DNA of 32,682 nucleotides from a virus, in the IMG/VR virus record IMGVR_UViG_3300009059_000037, positions 1 through 32,682 of that record; one strand, written 5' to 3'. The notes under the pieces are model-generated. The model saw only the letters and a program-made list of their open reading frames with translations. It searched no databases and had not been told where the DNA came from. Position 1 is the first letter of the stretch. Every line of letters begins with the position of its first letter. A program made the position numbers and the translations under genes. This document shows, in pieces, positions 1-7,726 of this stretch.

Positions 1-457
1 CAAGACGAATCTTCTTTGTAGTCAATTCAACCTTTGAGAATGTTGCACCTGCGTTTGTGTAATCGCCAACTGCTTGCGCTGCTGCACGAATAACACGCTC
101 TCCGACGTTTACCTTTTCGAGTTGCATTGTTATGGCTCTCATTGTAACACGACGGCCATTGTAGGGGAGAATGGTAGCATCCCACACGTAGTCGATAAAA
201 CGACGTGCTTGCTCTGGGCGTAGGATACCTGATCCAGCCTCACCTGAAGGGTTAACTGCATTTGGACCAGAGTTTACTCCTGCTAGTGCTGTTGGGATAT
301 TACCCAATACACCACCATCAGTGTAATTACCTGGTACATTTGAACCTGCATCTGAACCTGAAGCAAATGCTCCTTGTCCTTGATACAAACCTGGGGCTGT
401 GCCACCAAGTTGACCTGATGTTCCAGGCTGGTTCTTTTCTATATTTTGTTCCGACAT
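1..457 (-). CDS. Major capsid protein, N-terminal part (cut by window edge)
   Basis: This reading frame begins at an ATG (457-455) behind a near-perfect ribosome binding site (AGGAGGTGAC) and runs off the left edge after 152 codons. The first 80 or so residues are Gly/Pro/Ala-rich and probably disordered. From about residue 80 the sequence turns into ordered protein (PEQARRFIDYVWDATILP, then VNVGERVIRAA and YTNAGATFSKVELTTKKIRL), which resembles the entry into the HK97-type capsid fold of phage major capsid proteins. The position directly downstream of portal and protease-scaffold genes is the classic head-gene order and is the strongest support. The strong ribosome binding site fits a protein needed in hundreds of copies. 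The rest of the fold lies outside the window, so the family is inferred from order and local similarity. Confidence 0.75.
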   Translation of the reverse strand, partial: MSEQNIEKNQPGTSGQLGGTAPGLYQGQGAFASGSDAGSNVPGNYTDGGVLGNIPTALAGVNSGPNAVNPSGEAGSGILRPEQARRFIDYVWDATILPYNGRRVTMRAITMQLEKVNVGERVIRAAAQAVGDYTNAGATFSKVELTTKKIRL

Positions 458-480
458 ATTGTCACCTCCTGTGATTTTTT

Positions 481-1110
481 CTAAATGAATAGATCGGCTG
501 TTTTGAGGAAACTACCGCCCCATAGGGATTTTTCAACCGTTTCAGGCTGATTCTGTACTATCTCGCCGAGATCGCCAGACTTTCGGAAAGCAGTGTCTTG
601 CTCTACAAGTTCCACTCGCTTACCAAATTCATTGAATGTATTTGTTGCTGATGCAATATCTTTTGCAACTGCTTCAAATGACTCTTTTGCTACTTCAACA
701 TCTACCTTTGAAGACTTAAGCATTTCTACTTCTGCCTGCAATGATTTTACTGTTGATACTAGATCGCTAAAGGCTTGGTTAAGATCGACAGTGTTATCTG
801 CATCTGCAGTAACTTCGTCTGACTTAGGAGCCATTGGCTTCTTTGCCTCAGCCTCTTCAGCAAGTGCAATTTCTTCATCAGTCATTGGCTTTGCAGCCTT
901 TTCTGTTGATTCTTCTGCATCTTCTTCAGCATCATCTTTACCATGAGATGGCATTACTGCTTTCTCTGTATCAGACTTTGCTACTGCTTCTTCGACTGCT
1001 TCTGTTGCTTCCGCAACGGCAACTGCCTCTGGAGCGATCTCTACTGCTTCAACTGCAACTTCTGATTTCTCAACGATTTCTTCTGTTACGTTTTTTGTTG
1101 TTTTTGCCAT
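481..1110 (-). CDS. Nested in-frame scaffold protein
   Basis: An internal ATG (1110-1108) in the protease frame would give a separate 209-residue scaffold protein ending at the same stop codon. It is preceded by AAGGAGG (1125-1119) with an 8-base spacer, a far better ribosome binding site than that of the full-length gene. The product starts MAKTTKNVTEEIVEKSE and is acidic, Ala/Glu/Lys-rich and low in aromatic residues. Near its C-terminus it has a helix-rich stretch (LNQAFSDLVSTVKSLQAEVEML) likely to form a coiled coil. The arrangement matches the lambda C/Nu3 logic, where a short scaffold is made in excess from inside the protease gene. That it is translated separately is inferred from the ribosome binding site. 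Confidence 0.65.
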   Translation of the reverse strand: MAKTTKNVTEEIVEKSEVAVEAVEIAPEAVAVAEATEAVEEAVAKSDTEKAVMPSHGKDDAEEDAEESTEKAAKPMTDEEIALAEEAEAKKPMAPKSDEVTADADNTVDLNQAFSDLVSTVKSLQAEVEMLKSSKVDVEVAKESFEAVAKDIASATNTFNEFGKRVELVEQDTAFRKSGDLGEIVQNQPETVEKSLWGGSFLKTADLFI

Positions 1111-1902
1111 AGGATTTGCCTCCTTGTTAATCTTAGAAGTATTAATGCCTTTAGCACTATCGACTAAGAACTTTATCATATTTAGTTTTTCGTTATCCGT
1201 TTTTTCAACGAAACCTATATTCACCATATCTTCACCTGATGTTGGACTAACTTCAGATTCATTCTCTGAAACCATTACAAGGCCTGATTCTTTATCATAA
1301 AAAACATTCTCTAAAACTGTTTCGTCAACTTTAATAACATCTACTCCGTCAACTTTTTCAACAGATACAATGTTTGCAAACTGATTAGCAGGGGAATCAA
1401 CAAGACTCAACTCTACCAAATCATATTCTTTAATAACTCTAATTGACTTATCTGACTTCTCATCATAAGCATCATCCCACTTGTTCATTCTTCCGCCAAT
1501 TGAAAATCCTGTATATGTTCCATCAATAACCTTTTCCCATGCATCTTGTGCTCCCTTTGAAATATAGGCAGACACAAAAACACCCTTATAAAACTTCTTT
1601 GATTCTGGATCAAAATACTTATCTTCTTTAAATGAAACCATCTTTCCTACTGCTGATGGTTGGTGCATTTCTCTGATGTTACCACGAAACTTTGCAAATG
1701 CATCCATAGATGCTTCTGCTGTTACAATATCATCTTGCTTATCAACGTTATCTAATGATGCAAAACCAGAAACAATTCGACGTTCTTTGTCAACCTTTGT
1801 TAGAGGCATAGATAGTCGTATGTTATCCCCATCTGAATTCCAATGGGCTTTGAAGATATTAGTCACAAGTATATTATAGAGCCTTTTTTTACGATATCTC
1901 AA
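481..1902 (-). CDS. Prohead protease fused to scaffold domain
   Basis: A 473-residue protein. Residues about 32-185 resemble the XkdF/S78-type prohead protease: a start strand (MPLTKVDKERRIVSGFAS), a likely catalytic His80 (REMHQPSAVGKM) and Ser166 in the ELSLVDSPAN block. In this family the protease cleaves scaffold and capsid N-termini during head maturation. Residues about 265-473 are Glu/Ala/Lys-rich with coiled-coil character, typical of a scaffold. The frame opens with a TTG (1902-1900) touching the portal stop codon, and the ribosome binding site is weak. A GTG at codon 13 (1866) or the ATG at codon 32 (1809) are possible real starts. It sits between portal and capsid genes as expected. 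A second, strong start exists at codon 265 (see separate entry). Confidence 0.82.
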   Translation of the reverse strand: MRYRKKRLYNILVTNIFKAHWNSDGDNIRLSMPLTKVDKERRIVSGFASLDNVDKQDDIVTAEASMDAFAKFRGNIREMHQPSAVGKMVSFKEDKYFDPESKKFYKGVFVSAYISKGAQDAWEKVIDGTYTGFSIGGRMNKWDDAYDEKSDKSIRVIKEYDLVELSLVDSPANQFANIVSVEKVDGVDVIKVDETVLENVFYDKESGLVMVSENESEVSPTSGEDMVNIGFVEKTDNEKLNMIKFLVDSAKGINTSKINKEANPMAKTTKNVTEEIVEKSEVAVEAVEIAPEAVAVAEATEAVEEAVAKSDTEKAVMPSHGKDDAEEDAEESTEKAAKPMTDEEIALAEEAEAKKPMAPKSDEVTADADNTVDLNQAFSDLVSTVKSLQAEVEMLKSSKVDVEVAKESFEAVAKDIASATNTFNEFGKRVELVEQDTAFRKSGDLGEIVQNQPETVEKSLWGGSFLKTADLFI

Positions 1903-3513
1903 CTATTGAGATGCTCGTCCTTCACCTTTGGGATTTCTACCACTTACTGTAGCAGACCCATCGGATTGGTTGTTTAGTCTTTCTCCATCCCGTGCACGAT
2001 CTGCGTTGTCATTTGCAGTATCTTGTGGCTTAGGTTGGAAAGGCTCGTTTCCTCCATCTCTTTGTGGTAAACCTAGAACTTCTCTTGCTTCATTAGGAAC
2101 CATAATCTGTGTCTTAATGTATCGTTCTAAAATTTGAGATTGAGCGATTTCATCTGTAAGGGTAAGTTCATTAAACTTAAAATCAACAATGTCTGTCTTT
2201 TCACGAACTATCTTATTAATCATCTTTTCAAGATTACGTTGTGCTGGTCTTGCTACCTGCTCCTTGAAAGTTCTATCCTGTGCTAGGGCTGCAGCAATTG
2301 CTGCTGAATCTGATCCACCTAACTTTGAAAGAGGAACTTGGTGAGCAACAAGAATATCATCACGATTAGACTTGCGGTAGTCTCTAAATGATCCTTCTTG
2401 GATACCGTTTTCAATAGGCTCCATTTTAAATTCAACCTTGTTTGTGTCTGAGTCGGCTGGCAAAGGAATATATAATGTTCTGTGGTTTTGTCCTTTGAGT
2501 CCAGTCTGCAAGAATCTAAACATCTTGTCTTCTGCTTCTGGAGATAACTTTGCACCCTTAAGAGTTACTACATATCTTGGGACTGCTTTGTTGCTAAAGA
2601 AATCAATGTTGTATTGTGAAGCCAAAGCATCACCATAAAGAGCATTAATTGCAGAAAGAATATCTGGAACTCCATAGAATGTATTTAGAGGTGAGTATTC
2701 TTTAAAGTGAATAATCTCATTTGGTCTTGGGTCCGTTCCAAGTGGATTAGGATTCGTTGCTCCAAAGTTACGGAAGTATACAACCTTGTTTCCAATAACC
2801 TGTACGTAACCATCACGAAGTCTGCGAACACGCATAGTTGTTGATGGAATATGTCCAACATATCCAATGTCTCCTGTTACGGTTCTTCCAACTTCAAGGT
2901 AGGCATTACCAGTTGCCTGAAGATCAGTAAATACTTTTTCCATGCTTGATGTAAATGAATCATCATTATTTAAAGACTCTAGCCAATCACGAAGTTCAAT
3001 CTTGGCTCTTTCAATTCTTTTTCTTGCAGCCTCTGCTGCTTTTGCTTCAGATCCCTCTAACTTAAGCATAGTTCTTGCTGCTATCTTGAAATCGTATCCA
3101 AGTCCTACAATGTTTTCTACCTTGGCGTCAATGGCTGCATGGTTTGCAAATGATGTGTCGTAGTAGTTTGCTAATTCGTACAAGTTCCATGGTGGTGTAA
3201 TTACATCAAACAGGCCATAGCCATTACGATAAATTAATCCTGGGTTAATCTCTTTAGATGCTGTTCCATTAATACCAGTGTTTACTGCACGAGCAGAGTC
3301 AATGTATCCTTGAGATGCATCTACTTTTCCCATCTCTATGGATTCAGATTTAACTACCCTGGAGGTTCTGCGTTTAAAGTTGTTGTCTAGTCCAGATAAA
3401 TCTTTTAGTTCATCCCAAGTTTTGTTGAATGGATCTTGTGCTTGAAAGACATTTATTTCTTCTGGAGTGTCATCCATTTTAATTCTAACATACTCTTGTC
3501 TATCTTCTGACAT
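1903..3513 (-). CDS. Phage portal protein
   Basis: A 536-residue protein of portal length. The middle holds the most telling block: an IIHFKEYSP stretch followed by NTFYGVPDILSAINALYGD, then NIDFFSNKAVPRYVV, then HQVPLSKLGG and an Ala-rich helix (DSAAIAAALAQDRTFKE). These match the SPP1/PBSX-type portal family, which forms the dodecameric DNA channel at one head vertex and docks the terminase and tail. The C-terminal 60 residues are polar and Gly/Asn/Asp-rich, probably flexible. The ATG (3513-3511) overlaps the upstream stop by one base (TAATG), so translation is probably coupled. The protease gene begins immediately after its stop codon. Confidence 0.9.
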   Translation of the reverse strand: MSEDRQEYVRIKMDDTPEEINVFQAQDPFNKTWDELKDLSGLDNNFKRRTSRVVKSESIEMGKVDASQGYIDSARAVNTGINGTASKEINPGLIYRNGYGLFDVITPPWNLYELANYYDTSFANHAAIDAKVENIVGLGYDFKIAARTMLKLEGSEAKAAEAARKRIERAKIELRDWLESLNNDDSFTSSMEKVFTDLQATGNAYLEVGRTVTGDIGYVGHIPSTTMRVRRLRDGYVQVIGNKVVYFRNFGATNPNPLGTDPRPNEIIHFKEYSPLNTFYGVPDILSAINALYGDALASQYNIDFFSNKAVPRYVVTLKGAKLSPEAEDKMFRFLQTGLKGQNHRTLYIPLPADSDTNKVEFKMEPIENGIQEGSFRDYRKSNRDDILVAHQVPLSKLGGSDSAAIAAALAQDRTFKEQVARPAQRNLEKMINKIVREKTDIVDFKFNELTLTDEIAQSQILERYIKTQIMVPNEAREVLGLPQRDGGNEPFQPKPQDTANDNADRARDGERLNNQSDGSATVSGRNPKGEGRASQ

Positions 3514-3917
3514 TAGTCATCACTTCCATATTTTGCAATAGTATCTTTGGCTGCCTGTACTGCACCAAGATCGTTCATAGAAGGAATAAGGCCTTCTGAC
3601 AGTCTTTGTTTTTGTTCAGAATATTCTTCTTCTGAAATTCTTGTAAGTCCTGGGACGAAGACGCACTCGCCATCTCCTTCATCTCCAAAGTGTCTTGCTG
3701 CTTCTTTTAGTTTTGATATCTGAAGAATGTCTCCACGCATTGATTCAATATTTAATACTGAGCCTGTGCCGTCTGTAAACCATTTTCCATTAGACTTTTT
3801 GTAAACATAAAGACCCCATTCGTAGTGCTTTTCAATAACTTTTACGCGGGAGTCTCCCACTTGCCCTTTCATTCTGGGCGCTTGCTTACGCTTTTTGGTT
3901 GGTTTTTCCATATTCAT
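3513..3917 (-). CDS. Unknown head-module protein, probably leaderless
   Basis: I do not recognise this 134-residue protein. It opens with a basic tail (KPTKKRKQAPRMKG), then a compact part with aromatic residues (HYEWGLYVYKKSNGKWF) and an acidic C-terminal half with CVFVPGLTRISEEEY. The frame could open with GTG at 3923, but the ATG at 3917 is preferred because an extended -10 box (TGGTATACT, 3933-3925) ends only seven bases before it, which suits a leaderless message; an ATG at 3911 is also possible. It is the first gene of the head operon and overlaps the portal start by one base. Its position before the portal suggests a head assembly or packaging accessory role, but nothing in the sequence proves this. 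Confidence 0.7.
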   Translation of the reverse strand: MNMEKPTKKRKQAPRMKGQVGDSRVKVIEKHYEWGLYVYKKSNGKWFTDGTGSVLNIESMRGDILQISKLKEAARHFGDEGDGECVFVPGLTRISEEEYSEQKQRLSEGLIPSMNDLGAVQAAKDTIAKYGSDD

Positions 3918-3924
3918 ATACACA

Positions 3925-3933
3925 AGTATACCA
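3925..3933 (-). promoter_or_regulatory. Extended -10 promoter of the head operon
   Basis: TGGTATACT on the minus strand, with seven bases between the box and the ATG at 3917. No convincing -35 is seen, as is usual when the TG extension is present. It would drive the unknown protein, portal, protease-scaffold and capsid genes. Confidence 0.6.
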
Positions 3934-3935
3934 TA

Positions 3936-6900
3936 TTAAACGGCGGTGTTAGTGCTTTGTGTCCAAGTGACTTGGCTATAAAGACTATACTTGTAGTCTT
4001 TTAATCTTAAAATCTTTTCACTATCAACAATTATTTTATTTGTTCCTGTGTAACTCTTATAGATTGTAGACGGGTTGACTCCTCCAGGGCTTGTTGATGA
4101 TCTAATAAGTACCCCACGCCACAAGATACCTTCTGGTGCCCAGAAAGCCCACTCAATAGGACTGTTTGGGCCAGTCTTTACGTTAAACCATGGCCTAGTT
4201 ATAATCCTTTGATTTTCTATAAGGTTTGTGGATTTATAATATGAAATTGTGTTAAAGGTTATTGGACCATTAATCCTAAGAGATCCGACCATATTTTTAA
4301 AATCAAGTAGGACTGGGAAATAGACACCAAGGAATCCCCACTCCTTTACTGTCAGAGTTGGCTCTTTTACTAACTTTCCGTTCCAGTAAAACGCTATACC
4401 GTCTTCTAGTTGTCCGCTTCGAGCATTTATAGCATAAATCTTTGCCCTCTTTCCATCTGGGCCATTTGCAACAATAAAAAACTTAATGTGTGCACTTTCT
4501 GATTCAATCTCAAAAATCTCTGTAGGAGCATACGGGAAAAAGTCTTGATCAAACCTTATTGCACTTTGCATTGCCATAATTTTATAATCTGAAGAGACAT
4601 TCTCATTTATTGGAATTGAAAGGCCCCTACTAATTAAAGGATCGTATGTTCCTTTTAACTCTATCCCGCTAGTTCTTGTCAAATATAGATATGGGGAACT
4701 CCCCTTGTAAATTGTAAAAGGGTTTTTAGACTTATAATCAAAATAGTCTCCAGCCATTGTGTATGGATATAAAGAGTTTCCAAACCTAGTCCCAATTGGA
4801 TTTGGGGATGACTCATTAAATGATTGAGACGCATACTCAAGGCTTTTAATTGAGACTTTATTTCTTAAGATTCCAGGAACTAAAAACTCAAGGTGAGTAA
4901 CGATGGCCAAATCTTTTGTATCTGCTGTAGAGGGTGGATAGATAATCATATTATTTATAACCTCATATTTTGTATTCATCCAGTTATTCCCTGGATTAAC
5001 GACTCCTTCTTTTGGTGGAAGTTCTTTATTAATAAAATACCCATCTACCGCATTTGCCCCTGACTCAATATACTGAAATGTAACATAAGACCTAACCAAA
5101 GAAAAAGATGTATTATATTTATAGTTTTTGGTTGATTTATTCTTTAAGTCAGAGTAGTCCATATAACCAGTAAAAAGTTGATTGTCTAGTGAATCATAAG
5201 TTCTTTGAATTGGGTTTGAGTAATCATTCTGAAGTTCTGCGTATGTCCAAGAGCCAGTTTGCTCTTCTTCTAAAAACTTTGATGGAGAAGGATAGTTGAT
5301 GTTAAACTGAATAAAGTCTAAATCATAATAGTCATCGCCACGAGCATCTTTTACATATTGAGAAAAATAAGTAAGTGGGACATAATCTTCCCAAGAGCAA
5401 CTAACATCTATGTCTAATGAGTATTCCTCAAAATAAACCTTTGGCCTTAGTGTATAACTTGCTGTGTGATCTTTAAATTTAAATGTTGAGTAAGACCCTG
5501 GGTTTCCTCCGTCAAGGTAGTAGTCCCAGAACTGTGAAGATCCGACTCTCTGAAGTTCGTTCTCTGAGTTATAGTACCACCCCTCTGTTCCAAAATAAGA
5601 GTTTCCTCCATCATGATTTACTGAATTTGTATAGTTGTTAAAAAGGTTTTCGTAGTCTTTTGAAGTTCCGATTTCGTTAAAAAGATCTTGTATCTTTGAG
5701 TGATTTGACTCGTTACAGAATCCAATGTTATAGATGTTACCACTAAAAGTATTTGAAAGATTGCTTTTTCCACCAACATATAGTTCTAGGCTGTTAAAGT
5801 TTGCTAAAAAAGATTCTACGTCTCCGCCAAAATTAGCAGAGAACAAGTCTAGATCCATAGCAACAGAAAAAGGTTCTCCAGGATAAACATTGTATGAAGA
5901 ATGAATCACTGACTCTTGTCCATTATAGTTTAAAACATAGTTGATAGTTGTATTATTAAGAACAATAGATAAAGTATTTGTTGTAACACCTGACTTTATT
6001 AAAAATAATACTTCGTCACTTGTTGACAAACTTTTTACTTTAAATGTTCCATAAAAAGATCTTACCTTTTCACGCAACATATTTAAATTACTGAATAACA
6101 AGTATCCATGTTGCTGTGCCCATGTGGTAGATGGCCTAAAAGAAAAGAACAAATCATTTTCTTGTTGCACAAGATCGTTATCTGCATATATAGATACGGT
6201 GTCTGAATTAGATAAGTATATTTCTGGCAATTCATAGTCTGGTGTAGATAGAACATTGTTAGCAGCAGATAGATTGTTTAGTTTACCCTGTTGCCATTTG
6301 CCAATATTTGGATAAGAATAATTGTTTGTATAGTCTGCAAAGGGATAATCTATATATATAGAAGATCCGCTATACGCTTGATTAATACCTTCTGGAAATT
6401 CTACACCCTGACCATAAACAAACCTTCTTTTTGCTACGATAGAAGGAACTTCATATGTATATATTGCAACACAATCAATCTCTATTGGTGCAACATTTTC
6501 CCAGGCATAAAAACCTACCCAGTCTTGATTTTTACCATTATTTAATTTGTAGGGAAGGTCAAGGTCAGAAGTTGTATAGGAAAGAGATATTACGGACTCT
6601 CCATTTATTAACAAATTTGCAGAATCATTTTTTATTACTAAGTCTACTAGCATTGGTCTAGTCCATTCACCAATAAAATATGAACCAGATGTGTTACCAA
6701 TTTTTAACTTTAGAAATGGACCATCAACATATATTCCATCGGATGAACCTATGGGGCCAACAATTCTTAGTGGTACTAGAGTAGCGTCTGAGTTTATTCT
6801 TATCCAAAACTCAAGAGTGTAACTATTGTATTGACCTTCTTTATTTAAAAATCCTAGTCCTGGAATTATCAATGAAGGATAAAATGGATCTGGGTTGGGA

Positions 6901-7703
6901 GATAAGACTGTTACATTAGAAGCACCATAAACCATGGGGATCCCGCTATTTTTTGCCAGTAAAAAGTTGTTGTTAATAATATAGTATCCAGGATTTTCCT
7001 GTAATCCGTAAGACTTTGCTTCAATCGAAAACGTTGTTGGGGATTCAATGGCGATTGATGAAGGAAGTAATGTTTTTGTTGATCCTAGAGAGGTTGCACA
7101 AAATTCTTCTGACCATTGTCCCAATGTAATTCCGTTTGTAAAAAATACATAATCTTCCTCTACCTCAGATCCTGCACGATAATTTATCTTTATAACTATA
7201 CTCATTTCAGAGTCTTCTAGTGGAACTTGAAAAGTTTCTGAAAGAAATATCCATTCGTTTGATACTAATGTTTCAAAGTATTTTAACTTTGTTATTTTCT
7301 CTCCACTTGTGTCATCACGATACTCATAGCCGATATGGATTCCAGTAATGAAAGGACTTTTTGCATAAAAGTATCCACCAATAGCAAAGGTTCCTAATTC
7401 ATAATCAAACTGTGTAAATTTTTTAATAGGAAGACTGATGCAGGTAATTTCACCGCTGTCTCCAGTAGGAATTTCTCCTGTTATCTTTGTAACATTACTG
7501 GTAGGAAATGGCTGGTCAAGAACATCTGTAACAGTTACAGCAGAAAGACCAAGTGAGTTTCCTGATATATCTTTCCAGGAAGAAACAGTTCTTTCTTCTT
7601 CTGAGACTAAGGAAAGATAGTCTACCTGATCGTCTAAAGCCCAAAGAGTTGCTGGATGTTCAGCAAAAATCTTTTCAGCATATAGGTTTGATGGGTTAGA
7701 CAT
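3936..7703 (-). CDS. Large LamG-like virion protein (adhesin or tail protein)
   Basis: A 1255-residue, mostly beta-strand protein without signal peptide or membrane segment. The N-terminus (AEHPATLWALDD) looks like the lead-in of LamG-type lectin domains. Residues about 70-200 look like a carbohydrate-binding jelly-roll. Residues about 285-400 read as a LamG/concanavalin-like domain (YTLEFWIRIN, then LVDLVIKNDSANLLINGE). A further LamG-like stretch lies near residues 1050-1170 (IAFYWNGKLV, KNMVGSLRINGPI). The rest is rich in Tyr, Asn and Ser. It probably forms a virion surface or tail-tip structure that binds host glycans; this is inferred from fold type and size. It has its own promoter, with TAAAAT nine bases before the ATG. 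No tape-measure gene is visible in the window, and this protein lacks the long helical character of one. Confidence 0.7.
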   Translation of the reverse strand: MSNPSNLYAEKIFAEHPATLWALDDQVDYLSLVSEEERTVSSWKDISGNSLGLSAVTVTDVLDQPFPTSNVTKITGEIPTGDSGEITCISLPIKKFTQFDYELGTFAIGGYFYAKSPFITGIHIGYEYRDDTSGEKITKLKYFETLVSNEWIFLSETFQVPLEDSEMSIVIKINYRAGSEVEEDYVFFTNGITLGQWSEEFCATSLGSTKTLLPSSIAIESPTTFSIEAKSYGLQENPGYYIINNNFLLAKNSGIPMVYGASNVTVLSPNPDPFYPSLIIPGLGFLNKEGQYNSYTLEFWIRINSDATLVPLRIVGPIGSSDGIYVDGPFLKLKIGNTSGSYFIGEWTRPMLVDLVIKNDSANLLINGESVISLSYTTSDLDLPYKLNNGKNQDWVGFYAWENVAPIEIDCVAIYTYEVPSIVAKRRFVYGQGVEFPEGINQAYSGSSIYIDYPFADYTNNYSYPNIGKWQQGKLNNLSAANNVLSTPDYELPEIYLSNSDTVSIYADNDLVQQENDLFFSFRPSTTWAQQHGYLLFSNLNMLREKVRSFYGTFKVKSLSTSDEVLFLIKSGVTTNTLSIVLNNTTINYVLNYNGQESVIHSSYNVYPGEPFSVAMDLDLFSANFGGDVESFLANFNSLELYVGGKSNLSNTFSGNIYNIGFCNESNHSKIQDLFNEIGTSKDYENLFNNYTNSVNHDGGNSYFGTEGWYYNSENELQRVGSSQFWDYYLDGGNPGSYSTFKFKDHTASYTLRPKVYFEEYSLDIDVSCSWEDYVPLTYFSQYVKDARGDDYYDLDFIQFNINYPSPSKFLEEEQTGSWTYAELQNDYSNPIQRTYDSLDNQLFTGYMDYSDLKNKSTKNYKYNTSFSLVRSYVTFQYIESGANAVDGYFINKELPPKEGVVNPGNNWMNTKYEVINNMIIYPPSTADTKDLAIVTHLEFLVPGILRNKVSIKSLEYASQSFNESSPNPIGTRFGNSLYPYTMAGDYFDYKSKNPFTIYKGSSPYLYLTRTSGIELKGTYDPLISRGLSIPINENVSSDYKIMAMQSAIRFDQDFFPYAPTEIFEIESESAHIKFFIVANGPDGKRAKIYAINARSGQLEDGIAFYWNGKLVKEPTLTVKEWGFLGVYFPVLLDFKNMVGSLRINGPITFNTISYYKSTNLIENQRIITRPWFNVKTGPNSPIEWAFWAPEGILWRGVLIRSSTSPGGVNPSTIYKSYTGTNKIIVDSEKILRLKDYKYSLYSQVTWTQSTNTAV

Positions 7704-7712
7704 TATAAGTCT

Positions 7713-7721
7713 ATTTTACCA
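7713..7721 (-). promoter_or_regulatory. Extended -10 promoter of the LamG-like gene
   Basis: TGGTAAAAT (one mismatch to TATAAT) on the minus strand, nine bases before the ATG at 7703. No ribosome binding site lies in between, so the message is probably leaderless or nearly so. Confidence 0.5.
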
Positions 7722-7726
7722 CATGA

